From Opitutales bacterium (GTDB lineage: Bacteria > Verrucomicrobiota > Verrucomicrobiia > Opitutales > UBA953): a DNA stretch of 62,500 nucleotides. Position numbers and translations under genes: made by a program. The first letter of the stretch is position 1; every line of letters starts with the position of its first letter. This document shows positions 25,761-32,807 of this stretch, piece after piece. Under the pieces are notes generated by a model that worked only from the letters and a program-made list of their open reading frames with translations, searched no databases and was not told the origin of the DNA. The stretch lies in the NCBI GenBank assembly GCA_030725715.1, contig JANRFG010000015.1:1-62500 (forward strand). The letters run 5' to 3'.

Positions 25761-27236
25761 TCAGGAGTTGTGGCTGTAACCTTCTTCGCCGTGGTCCGAG
25801 ATATCGAGGCCGCGGGCCTCTTCTTCTTCGGTCGGGCGGAGGCCGATGAGGGCCTTGATCACGTAGGCGAGGATCGCGGTGGCGACCAGGGAGATCAGCA
25901 GGGTGATACCGATCGCCTTGAACTGTTCGGTGAGCAGGGTCTTGCCGACGACGTCCTTGAGGTTCGTGTTCAGGTTGCCGTTGACGTCGCCCGAGGCGAG
26001 GACGCCGGTCACGATGGCCCCGAGGGTGCCGCCGACCGCGTGGACGCCGAAGGTGTCGAGCGCGTCGTCATAGCCCAGCTTGGACTTCATGTAGACGACG
26101 GCCAGGAAGGGCACCACGCCGGCGAGGACGCCGATCAGGACCGCCGAGCTGGCGCTCACGAAGCCTGCGGCCGGAGTGATCACGACGAGGCCGGCGACCG
26201 CGCCCGAGCAGAGGCCCAGGATGCTGGCGTGCTTGCGGAGGACCCATTCGAGGGCGCCCCAGGTGAAGGCGGCGACGCCGGCGGCGAGCGTGGTGGTCAT
26301 GAAGGCCTGGGCGGCGACGCCGTCGGCGGAGAGGGCCGAGCCGGCGTTGAAGCCGTACCAACCGACCCAGAGCATGCCGGTGCCGATGGCGCAGAGGACC
26401 ATGCTGTGCGGGGTCATGGGCTTCTTGCCGAAACCGATGCGGGGTCCGAGGATGATGCAGAGCAGGAGCGCGGACCAGCCCGAGGTCATGTGGACGACCG
26501 TGCCGCCGGCGAAGTCGATCGCCTTGATGGCGGCCTTGGCGTTCCAGACACCGTTCATCTCGCCGGTGATGCCCCAGATGTGGTGCGCCATCGGGAAGTA
26601 GACGAGGAACATCCAGCCGAGCATGAAGAGCATGACCGCGGAGAACTTCATGCGCTCGGCGATGGCGCCGACGATGAGGGCCGGGGTGATGATCGCGAAC
26701 ATCAGCTGGAACATCGAGAACACGTTCTGGGAGATCCAGTAGGCGTAATCGCCGTTCGGGGCGCTGGTGACGCCGTCCAGGAAGAAGAATTCGCTGCCGC
26801 CGAAGATCCTGCCGAGGAAGGTGCCGTCGAAGCTCTTGCCGAAGACCAGGGAGTAACCCACGGCCCACCAGAGGATCGCCACCATGCCGGCCAGGCCGAA
26901 GCACTGGGCGACCACGGAGAGGATGTTCTTGGAGCGCACCAGACCGCCGTAGAAGAGGAAGAGGCCGGGCAGCGTCATGAAGAGCACCAGGGCGGCGCAC
27001 ACCATGATGAAGGCGTTGTGGCCCGGGCCCGGGGAAGCGGCGATCGGACCGGCGGCGACCTTGTCGTCGCCCGCCTTCGGGCCCGCGTTGTTCACGTAGG
27101 CTTCGAGATCGGCCACGCGCTGTTCAAGGGCGGCCGCCGCGGGGGCGGGTTTAGCGTCAGCGGGAGCGGCCTGCTGTCCCGCGAGGGGGGAGGTCAGGGC
27201 ACATAGGGTCAGGAGGAGGGCGGAGAGAAATCTCAT
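25761..27236 (-). CDS. amt: Ammonium transporter (Amt family), copy 1
   Basis: A 491-residue ammonium channel. A signal peptide (MRFLSALLLTLCALTSPLAG) is followed by a short predicted coiled coil (ALEQRVADLEAYVNN, about 35-50), which is absent from the third copy, then eleven TM helices starting at FIMVCAALVLFMTLPGLFLF. The twin-histidine pore residues are present in HMTSGWSALLLC and GVHAVGGTLGAI. The aromatic vestibule is seen in MFQLMFAIITPALI and HHIWG. The C-terminal tail ends with GLDISDHGEEGYSHNS, the P-II-contacting type. The promoter is a sigma-54 site 20 nt upstream. No glnK gene is adjacent. Confidence 0.95.
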   Translation of the reverse strand: MRFLSALLLTLCALTSPLAGQQAAPADAKPAPAAAALEQRVADLEAYVNNAGPKAGDDKVAAGPIAASPGPGHNAFIMVCAALVLFMTLPGLFLFYGGLVRSKNILSVVAQCFGLAGMVAILWWAVGYSLVFGKSFDGTFLGRIFGGSEFFFLDGVTSAPNGDYAYWISQNVFSMFQLMFAIITPALIVGAIAERMKFSAVMLFMLGWMFLVYFPMAHHIWGITGEMNGVWNAKAAIKAIDFAGGTVVHMTSGWSALLLCIILGPRIGFGKKPMTPHSMVLCAIGTGMLWVGWYGFNAGSALSADGVAAQAFMTTTLAAGVAAFTWGALEWVLRKHASILGLCSGAVAGLVVITPAAGFVSASSAVLIGVLAGVVPFLAVVYMKSKLGYDDALDTFGVHAVGGTLGAIVTGVLASGDVNGNLNTNLKDVVGKTLLTEQFKAIGITLLISLVATAILAYVIKALIGLRPTEEEEARGLDISDHGEEGYSHNS

Positions 27237-27253
27237 GGCGGTTCGCCCCCTGA

Positions 27254-27271
27254 TTGCATTTAGCGTGCCAA
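27254..27271 (-). promoter_or_regulatory. Sigma-54 (RpoN) promoter of amt-1
   Basis: The minus strand reads TTGGCACG-CTAA-ATGCAA, with the -24 GG and -12 GC exactly 10 nt apart as required for sigma-54. The only departure from consensus is ATGC for TTGC. The GC lies about 20 nt before the ATG at 27236, so the transcript would have a leader of only about 8 nt. Confidence 0.75.
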
Positions 27272-27293
27272 GACTGATTTTAAGCAGCCCGAA

Positions 27294-27323
27294 ACAAAAA
27301 GGGCCGTCTTGCGACGGCCCTTT
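27294..27323 (-). terminator. Intrinsic terminator of amt-2
   Basis: Stem AAAGGGCCGTC (27298-27308) / GACGGCCCTTT (27313-27323). On the minus strand the loop is GCAA (GNRA) and a T run follows. It is 24 bp after the amt-2 stop, so the amt genes are transcribed separately. Confidence 0.92.
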
Positions 27324-27347
27324 GGGGGAATTTATGAGTTTCAGGGC

Positions 27348-28763
27348 TTACTTGGCCGACTTCACGAAGTCCGGGTAGGCTTCGTTGCCGTGTTCGCCGA
27401 GGTCCAGGCCTCCGGTCTCTTCTTCGGCGCTCACCCGCAGACCCATGACAGCCTTGATGATGAGGAAGAGGACGTAGGCGAAGACGAAGGTGAAGAGACC
27501 GACGGCCGCCACCCCGATGAGCTGGCTGACGAGCTGGGCCATGCCGGCCATGGCCCCGAAGAGTCCGACGCACAGGGTGCCCCAGATACCGCAGACCAGG
27601 TGGACGGAGAGCGCTCCGACCGGGTCATCGAGCTTAAGCTTGTCGAAGAAGAACACCGAGAGGACCACGATCACGCCCGAGGACAGGCCGATGATGATGG
27701 AGGAGTTCATGTTCATCTGGTCGGCGCCGGCGGTGATGCCCACCAGGCCGGCGAGGATGCCGTTGAGCACCATCGAGAGGTCGGGCTTCTTGATGATGGC
27801 CCAGGAGGCGACCATCGAGCCGACCGCGCCGGCGGCGGCCGCGATCGACGTGGTCACGAGCGTCAGGGAGACCAGGCCGGGTTCGGCGGAAAGGACCGAG
27901 CCGCCGTTGAAGCCGAACCAGCCGAGCCAGAGGAGAAAGACGCCGATCGTGGCGAGGGGCATGCTGTGTCCGGGCATCGGGACGGCCTTGCCGTCGGCAC
28001 GGTAGCGGCCGAGGCGGGGTCCGAGCAGCAGGACGCCGGCGAGGGCGCCCCAGCCGCCGACGGAGTGAACCAGGGTCGAGCCGGCGAAATCATAGAAGGG
28101 CACTTCCATGGTGTTCAGCCAGCCATTGCCCCACTTCCACATGCCGGTCATCGGGTAGCTGATGGCGACGAACAGCGTCGAGAAGACGAGGAAGCTGGAG
28201 AGCTTCACGCGTTCGGCGACGGCGCCGGAGACGATCGTGGCGGCGGTGGCGGCGAACATGGCCTGGAAGAGGAAGTCCGTCCAGTAGGTGTAGCCGGCGT
28301 TGTAGACGTCGGTGAGCGCGGCGACGTCATCCGTCACCGAGACCCCGAAGCCGGCGAAGCCGAACCACTTTCCGGCGTAGTCCGTTCCCGGATACATGAG
28401 GTTGAATCCGACGACGGCGTAGGTCAGGATGCCGATGCAAGGAATCAGGCTGTTCTTGAACAGGATATTGACGGTGTTCTTCGAACGTGTGAGTCCGGTC
28501 TCGAGCGTCGCGAAGCCGAGGTGCATGATGAACACCAGTCCGGCGGAGAGCATCATCCACGTGTTGTTCACCGTGAAGGTGGAATAACCGGGCGATTCCT
28601 TGAAGGCCGCGACATCCTTGTACTTCGGCGCCGCCGGCGCCGCCGCGGCCGCCGCGGCGGGAGGATTGTCCGCCGGAGCCGCGGCGGGGGCGGTCTGCGC
28701 CCAGGACAGGCAGGGCACTGCCGCCAGGGCGAGGATGGTGAGAGTTCGTAGCAGGGATTTCAT
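27348..28763 (-). CDS. amt: Ammonium transporter (Amt family), copy 2
   Basis: A 471-residue ammonium channel, the most divergent of the three. A signal peptide (about 1-22) is followed by an Ala/Pro-rich linker and VNNTWMMLSAGLVFIMHLGFA, where the other copies have LFLFYGG-type TM1 ends. The pore histidines are in LVHSVGGWGALAG and VHLVCGIWGTL, and the aromatic gate is in LFQAMFAATAA. The tail ends in LDLGEHGNEAYPDF, close to the P-II-contacting C-terminus of the family. Sequence differences from copies 1 and 3 suggest a distinct affinity or regulation. It has its own sigma-54 promoter and its own terminator. An MSLLRT-type alternative start was not supported. Confidence 0.94.
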   Translation of the reverse strand: MKSLLRTLTILALAAVPCLSWAQTAPAAAPADNPPAAAAAAAPAAPKYKDVAAFKESPGYSTFTVNNTWMMLSAGLVFIMHLGFATLETGLTRSKNTVNILFKNSLIPCIGILTYAVVGFNLMYPGTDYAGKWFGFAGFGVSVTDDVAALTDVYNAGYTYWTDFLFQAMFAATAATIVSGAVAERVKLSSFLVFSTLFVAISYPMTGMWKWGNGWLNTMEVPFYDFAGSTLVHSVGGWGALAGVLLLGPRLGRYRADGKAVPMPGHSMPLATIGVFLLWLGWFGFNGGSVLSAEPGLVSLTLVTTSIAAAAGAVGSMVASWAIIKKPDLSMVLNGILAGLVGITAGADQMNMNSSIIIGLSSGVIVVLSVFFFDKLKLDDPVGALSVHLVCGIWGTLCVGLFGAMAGMAQLVSQLIGVAAVGLFTFVFAYVLFLIIKAVMGLRVSAEEETGGLDLGEHGNEAYPDFVKSAK

Positions 28764-28777
28764 GGCAGAGACGCTTT

Positions 28778-28794
28778 CGCAACCCCCGTGCCAA
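28778..28794 (-). promoter_or_regulatory. Sigma-54 (RpoN) promoter of amt-2
   Basis: The minus strand reads TTGGCACG-GGGG-TTGCG, a full match to the -24/-12 consensus with correct GG-N10-GC spacing. The -12 GC lies 16 nt before the ATG at 28763, leaving a leader of roughly 5 nt. Confidence 0.88.
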
Positions 28795-28856
28795 CCCCCG
28801 AGATCTCCTTTTTGCCCCTGATTGTGCTTAAATTAGGACGAACGCCTTCACCTGGG

Positions 28857-28874
28857 GTGCTCTTTTAAAAGCAC
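28857..28874. repeat. 18-bp imperfect palindrome between amt-3 and amt-2
   Basis: GTGCTCTTTTAAAAGCAC is a near-palindrome (GTGCT ... AGCAC) lying about 63 bp upstream of the amt-2 -24 element. That is a position where sigma-54 activators bind. The half-site order is the reverse of the NtrC consensus (GCAC ... GTGC). It could instead be a weak amt-3 terminator, but no T run follows. Confidence 0.4.
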
Positions 28875-28903
28875 GCCACCGGTGAGCTTACTGAAAAAGA
28901 GGC

Positions 28904-30184
28904 TTAATTCGCGTTGTAACCTTCTTCGCCGTGGTCGGCGATGTCCAGGCCCTGCGCTTCCGCTTCTTCCGAGGGACGCAGTCCGATGGTCACGGCGACG
29001 AGCTTCGCGATGATCCAGGTCATGCCGAGCGAGACGACGATGCAAAGCAGCATGGCCGTCAGCTGGCCCTTGAGCAGGCCCTGGGCGACGAGCTTGCCGC
29101 CGGCTTCGTTGACGGATCCGTCCATGAGCAGGGCGGTCGCGAGCGCGCCGATCGTCCCGCCGACGCCGTGCACGCCGAAGGTGTCGAGGGCGTCATCGTA
29201 GCCGAACTTCGGCTTGAGCACCGAGCAGGCCCAGTAGGAGATGCCACCCGCAAGGATGCCGATGATCACGGCCGAACCGCCGGAGACGAAGCCCGCGGCG
29301 TTCGTCACGGTGGCGAGTCCGGCGATCGCGCCCGAGCAGAGACCGAGCACCGAGACCTTCCCGCGGTGGAGCTTCTCGACGAGCGCCCACATCATCGTGG
29401 CCGTGGCGGCGCCGAGCGTCGTGGTCAGGAAGGCCTGCAGGGCCACGCCGTCGGCGGCGAGGGCCGAGCCGGCGTTGAAGCCGTACCAGCCCGCCCAGAG
29501 CAGGCCGGTGCCGATCACGCAGAGGACCATGCTGTGCGGAGGCATCGCGCGCTTGCCGAAGCCGATGCGCGGTCCGATGAGCACGCAGAGGAGCAGGGCC
29601 GACCAGCCCGAGGTCATGTGCACGACGATGCCGCCGGCGAAGTCCGCCGCCTTGAAGGCGGCGCCCGCGTTGGCGAGGCCGGCGAAGTCGCCGGTGGCGC
29701 CCCAGACGGCGTGCGCGACGGGGTAATAGACGAATACCGTCCAGAGGAAGGAGAAGAGCAGCACGGCGGAGAATTTCATGCGTTCGGCGACGGCACCGAT
29801 GATGAGCGCGGGCGTGATCGCCGCGAACATGGCCTGGAAGAGGGCGAAGGTGCCGGAAGAAATCCCGGCGGCGTAGGCGGTGTCGGGCGTGAAGCCGAGG
29901 CCGGCGAAGCCCAGGTGCTCGCTGCCCCCGAAGAGGTGTCCGAGGAACCCGCCCGCGAAGTTCTTGCCGAAGACGAAGCTGTAGCCGAAGGCCCACCACA
30001 TGAGGATGCCCATGGCGGTCAGCGCCAGGCACTGCGCCGCGACCGAGAGCACGTTCTTGCCGCGGACGAGCCCGCCGTAGAAAAGGAAGAGCCCCGGGAT
30101 GCACATCATCAGGACCAAGGCGGTGCTGATCAGGACCCAGACGTTATCGGCGGTGTTCGGCGCAGGAGTGGCAGAAATAAGCAT
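28904..30184 (-). CDS. amt: Ammonium transporter (Amt family), copy 3
   Basis: A 426-residue channel of standard length without a cleaved leader: MLISATPAPNTADNVWVL leads straight into TM1 (LVLMMCIPGLFLFYGGLVRG). The twin histidines are in HMTSGWSALLLCV and GVHGVGGTIGAL. The aromatic residues of the outer vestibule are in LFQAMFAAITPALI, and the tryptophan in AHAVWG. It is close to copy 1 (shared C-terminus GLDIADHGEEGYNAN), so the two look like a recent duplication, while copy 2 is older. A perfect sigma-54 promoter lies 16 nt before the start. No glnB/glnK gene is encoded in the window. Confidence 0.95.
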   Translation of the reverse strand: MLISATPAPNTADNVWVLISTALVLMMCIPGLFLFYGGLVRGKNVLSVAAQCLALTAMGILMWWAFGYSFVFGKNFAGGFLGHLFGGSEHLGFAGLGFTPDTAYAAGISSGTFALFQAMFAAITPALIIGAVAERMKFSAVLLFSFLWTVFVYYPVAHAVWGATGDFAGLANAGAAFKAADFAGGIVVHMTSGWSALLLCVLIGPRIGFGKRAMPPHSMVLCVIGTGLLWAGWYGFNAGSALAADGVALQAFLTTTLGAATATMMWALVEKLHRGKVSVLGLCSGAIAGLATVTNAAGFVSGGSAVIIGILAGGISYWACSVLKPKFGYDDALDTFGVHGVGGTIGALATALLMDGSVNEAGGKLVAQGLLKGQLTAMLLCIVVSLGMTWIIAKLVAVTIGLRPSEEAEAQGLDIADHGEEGYNAN

Positions 30185-30197
30185 GTTGCGACATATT

Positions 30198-30215
30198 AAG
30201 CAAAAATCGTGCCAT
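30198..30215 (-). promoter_or_regulatory. Sigma-54 (RpoN) promoter of amt-3
   Basis: The minus strand reads ATGGCACG-ATTT-TTGCTT, an essentially perfect -24/-12 element with GG-N10-GC spacing. The -12 GC lies 16 nt before the ATG at 30184, again predicting a leader of about 5 nt. The divergent gene at 30281 is on the other side. Confidence 0.88.
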
Positions 30216-30280
30216 AAAACGACCAGCGCCGCCTACCCGCTTGCCATCTAAGATTTTCGGGAATAATTTATTTATATACG

Positions 30281-31180
30281 ATGAAACGGCTGCACAAAGT
30301 TGAGCAAATCGGCTTAATTTGCTCATTATTACTCATCTCCACGGAGTCCCTCGGCCAGACCCAGCCCAAGCCTTGGCTGCTGATGGCCGACGCGCAGCAT
30401 CGCGCCGCCGATGTCATCTCCCACTCGGGCGGCGTGACGGGTTCCTTCGGTCGTTCCCGCTCCGGCGCCGAACTGATCTACCAGACCGAGGACCGCGCCA
30501 TCGACCTGGAGTGGTATCGCTATGCGCACGACTTTTCCGGCGCGGTCGCCGGGACAGATCGCTCTTACGGTGACACGCAGGACCTGATGCTGTCCGGCTT
30601 CCGTCAGTGGAAGCTGTCCGACAAGTATGCGGGGCAGGTGATCTATGGGCTGGAGCTCGCCGCCGAAGAATCGGTCGGCCTGGCCGATGGCTTCCGCTGG
30701 GGCCTGGGCGGCGCCTTGCGCTGGCAGCCCGACGACGAGACCGACGTCGCGCTCGGTCTGATGTTCCAGGACCGCTTCGAGAACTCGATCCTGCCGGTCC
30801 CTTACGTGAAGGCCTTCTGGCGTCCGTGCCGTTACGCCGAAGTCGAACTCCGCGCGACGGGCCTGCAGAACGGCATCATTTTCCGTGGCTTCCCCACGGG
30901 TGACCGCGCGACGACGGTGGACATGTCGGTGGCCTACGAGACCCTCAACTTCCGTCTCGCCGACGCCGCTTACGGCAGCCGGGCCGTCATCGTCGGCGAA
31001 GTGCCGATCCGCTTCGGCGTCACGCAATTCCTCGAGGCTTCCGGCACTTGGTTCGTGCGCGCGCAGTTCGAGTGGGTGCCTTTCGCCCGGCATAGCTTCA
31101 AGCATGACGGCGAGACCCAAGGAGCCTTTCAGCCGGGCGCGACCTGGGGTCTGGGCGGACGCGTCGGCGCCCGCTTCTGA
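30281..31180 (+). CDS. Outer-membrane beta-barrel-type protein of unknown function (DUF6268-like)
   Basis: A 299-residue protein with a Lys-rich start and hydrophobic signal segment (GLICSLLLISTESLGQ, cleaved near residue 26). The rest alternates short amphipathic strands ending in aromatic residues (YRYAHDF, GFRWGLGGALRWQP, VKAFWRP, AQFEWVPF) and terminates in GGRVGARF, a C-terminal Phe typical of outer-membrane barrels inserted by BamA. I recall a verrucomicrobial family, DUF6268, with this appearance; that identification is from memory. The gene is divergent from amt-3. The upstream 96 bp is AT-rich and includes AATAATTTATTTATATACG just before the ATG, which may contain its promoter. Confidence 0.65.
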   Translation: MKRLHKVEQIGLICSLLLISTESLGQTQPKPWLLMADAQHRAADVISHSGGVTGSFGRSRSGAELIYQTEDRAIDLEWYRYAHDFSGAVAGTDRSYGDTQDLMLSGFRQWKLSDKYAGQVIYGLELAAEESVGLADGFRWGLGGALRWQPDDETDVALGLMFQDRFENSILPVPYVKAFWRPCRYAEVELRATGLQNGIIFRGFPTGDRATTVDMSVAYETLNFRLADAAYGSRAVIVGEVPIRFGVTQFLEASGTWFVRAQFEWVPFARHSFKHDGETQGAFQPGATWGLGGRVGARF

Positions 31181-31248
31181 TCAGCGTCGTCGCGCGGCGA
31201 GCGCGTGGAAGGCGACGATCGCCAGGAGCCGGAGCAAGGTCATGGCGT

Positions 31249-31488
31249 TCAAGCGGCGTCCGCGCGCAGCGCTTCGTCGCGGCGACGGATGGCCAGCTCG
31301 AGGTCGTGGGTGCGCAGCGAACGGCGGACGCGGCGCTTGGTGAAGTCCGCGAGGTGCTCGGTGTAGTGCAGCCACCAGGTCCCGTTGTTGTTCCAGAGGT
31401 GGTGCAGGCGGTTGGCCTCGCTGACGCGGATGGACAGCTTGGCGGGGACGGGGGCGGGGCGGGCGGTGGTGTCTTGGGTGTTGATCAT
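31249..31488 (-). CDS. Small orphan protein resembling a tyrosine-recombinase N-terminal domain
   Basis: A 79-residue basic protein. NNNGTWWLHYTEHLADFTKR, then RVRRSLRTHDLELAIRRRDE, resembles the arm-type DNA-binding N-terminus of phage-like integrases ('W...y....g.r.r.Slgt.d...A..r.de'). The protein ends with ALRADAA and the catalytic recombinase domain is absent; no catalytic R-H-R-Y motif follows in any frame nearby. It may be a remnant of an integrase or a free-standing DNA-binding protein. It lies about 630 bp from the 3' end of tRNA-Leu, a typical integration target. Confidence that it is a real gene is moderate. Confidence 0.45.
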   Translation of the reverse strand: MINTQDTTARPAPVPAKLSIRVSEANRLHHLWNNNGTWWLHYTEHLADFTKRRVRRSLRTHDLELAIRRRDEALRADAA

Positions 31489-31797
31489 GGTGGGCGGCGG
31501 TGAAGGGGACGCGCAGCACGATCAATCCTCAGGGGACTGTGATTTTTAGCCTTTCGGCTCTCATCTCGGCGCCTTGCGGCTCCGATGACCACCGTGGCCC
31601 GTGAAGGGCTCGGTTGGTGCAGGTTCGGCTTTCGCCCGTCCTGCTCGTGATGCGACTATTGAATGAACTGAGTCCAATATGGGCGGGTGGCCGCCGGAAG
31701 GCAAGCGGGACCTGCGTTGCAGAGTGTCATAAGAAAGCAGGCGATGGCCCGGCAGGCGGGCTTGCCTGCCCTCGGACGGCCGCCACGCTGGCTCCCG
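31489..31797. other. 309-bp gap without a recognisable gene
   Basis: I find no convincing ORF, RNA or terminator here. The part around 31545-31600 contains small inverted repeats (GCCTTTCGGC; CGCCTTGCGGC). Near the right end CGGCAGGC...GCCTGCC can form a hairpin around 31752-31771. The region looks like relict intergenic sequence next to tRNA-Leu. Confidence 0.4.
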
Positions 31798-32064
31798 ATG
31801 GGTTTCTTCCGCTTCCGCAAAGTCATCCCCCTCGGCCGTCTCTTCCGGATCAACGTCTCGAAGACCGGGCCGTCGCTTTCCGTCGGCCGTCCGGGCGCGA
31901 CCGTCAACGTGCGCAAGGATCGCGTCGACGGCACGGTGGGGATTCCCGGCAGCGGCCTCTCCTATAAGGAACGTCTGTCGAACCGCGGCTGCGCTTCCGT
32001 GCTGGTGCTCGCGCTCATGCTTGCTACCGCGCTCGCCGCCGCCGTCGTCGTCTCCGCGCGCTGA
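31798..32064 (+). CDS. DUF4236-type small membrane protein
   Basis: An 88-residue protein starting MGFFRFRKVIPLGRLFRINV and continuing SKTGPSLSVGRPGATVNV and GTVGIPGSGLSYKERL. It ends in a hydrophobic TM segment (CASVLVLALMLATALAAAVVV). The order of R-F-R-K, S-K-(S/T)-G, G-x-P-G and G-T-G-L-S-Y matches DUF4236, a small domain of unknown function often near mobile or phage-like genes. The earlier in-frame starts add only an Ala/Arg-rich lead, so the start at ATG 31798 is chosen. A neighbour is an integrase-like orphan, and the tRNA-Leu 3' end is about 50 bp away. Confidence 0.7.
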   Translation: MGFFRFRKVIPLGRLFRINVSKTGPSLSVGRPGATVNVRKDRVDGTVGIPGSGLSYKERLSNRGCASVLVLALMLATALAAAVVVSAR

Positions 32065-32116
32065 ACGCGGGTTCGCGCGACGAGGCTTGCGCGACGTCGG
32101 CGATCTTCGCCGCAAG

Positions 32117-32200
32117 TGCCCGGGAAAGGACTCGAACCTTCACGCCTTTAGAGGGCGGCGGATTTTGAGTCCGCTGCGGCTGCCATTTCGCCACCCGGGC
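32117..32200 (-). tRNA. tRNA-Leu (CAA anticodon)
   Basis: An 84-nt tRNA with a long variable arm. Acceptor GCCCGGG pairs with CCCGGGC, and the anticodon stem GCGGA/TCCGC encloses CTCAAAA, giving anticodon CAA (reads UUG). The T arm contains GGTTCGAGTCC. The 3' CCA is not encoded: the DNA after the discriminator A reads CTT. Confidence 0.94.
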
Positions 32201-32294
32201 GGATTGCGTGCCTGCATTCATTCCGCGAGCGTTCGCTCGTGCAAGAAAAACCGTGCCTGTCGGCGCGGGATGCGTGGTGCGCGGACACGGCCAA

Positions 32295-32322
32295 CAAAAA
32301 AGGCGCTCCTTGCGGAGCGCCT
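32295..32322 (-). terminator. Intrinsic terminator of the HU gene
   Basis: Stem AGGCGCTCC (32301-32309) / GGAGCGCCT (32314-32322). The minus-strand loop is GCAA (GNRA), followed by a run of T (A at 32296-32301). It lies about 24 bp after the HU stop. Confidence 0.92.
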
Positions 32323-32345
32323 TTCAGCGAGCATCTCGTGAGAGA

Positions 32346-32633
32346 TTACTTGGCGCCGAGGATCGCGTCCTTGGCGGCCTTGGCCACGCGGAACTTCACG
32401 ACCTTCTTAGCCTTGATCTGGATCGTTTCGCCGGTGGCCGGGTTGCGACCCTGGCGAGCCTTGCGGTTGACGAGGACGAGCTTGCCGAGGCCCGGGAGCG
32501 TGAAGGAGTTCTTCGCGTTCTTGTAGGCGAGGGCGGCGATGATCTCGAGGATCGCGGTGGCCTGCTTCTTGCTGATCTCAGCTTTTTCGGCGATGGCACC
32601 GGCGATTTGGGACTTGGTGAGGGCTTTGGACAT
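32346..32633 (-). CDS. hup: HU-family DNA-binding protein
   Basis: A 95-residue nucleoid protein. It begins MSKALTKSQIAGAIAEKAEI and has the DNA-wrapping arm segment RQGRNPATGETIQI, the most conserved part of HU/IHF, then KKVVKFRVAKAAKDAIL. It binds and bends DNA as a dimer. The upstream region has no Shine-Dalgarno; the start is preceded by CCCACAAACAAC. It is monocistronic, with a strong terminator at its 3' end. Whether it is HU-alpha, HU-beta or IHF-like is not resolvable. Confidence 0.95.
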   Translation of the reverse strand: MSKALTKSQIAGAIAEKAEISKKQATAILEIIAALAYKNAKNSFTLPGLGKLVLVNRKARQGRNPATGETIQIKAKKVVKFRVAKAAKDAILGAK

Positions 32634-32807
32634 GTTGTTTGTGGGTTGGTTGTGCAGTGATGCGGGTGTATTAAGTAGCGAACCGTGCGCTGAAAACCAG
32701 CGAAAAATAAGGGCAGGGTGAAGGTTTCTTCCGGGCCCTGCTTACAGGCGAAAAATCTTTTGCATGCGCCCGCCTTCCGGCTTAGGTGTCTTTCACGCCC
32801 CCAAGCC

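Noticed and set aside
31614-31967. Alternative plus-strand ORF overlapping the DUF4236 gene
   Set aside because: It has no domain, Cys/Arg-rich composition and overlaps the better-supported DUF4236 frame.
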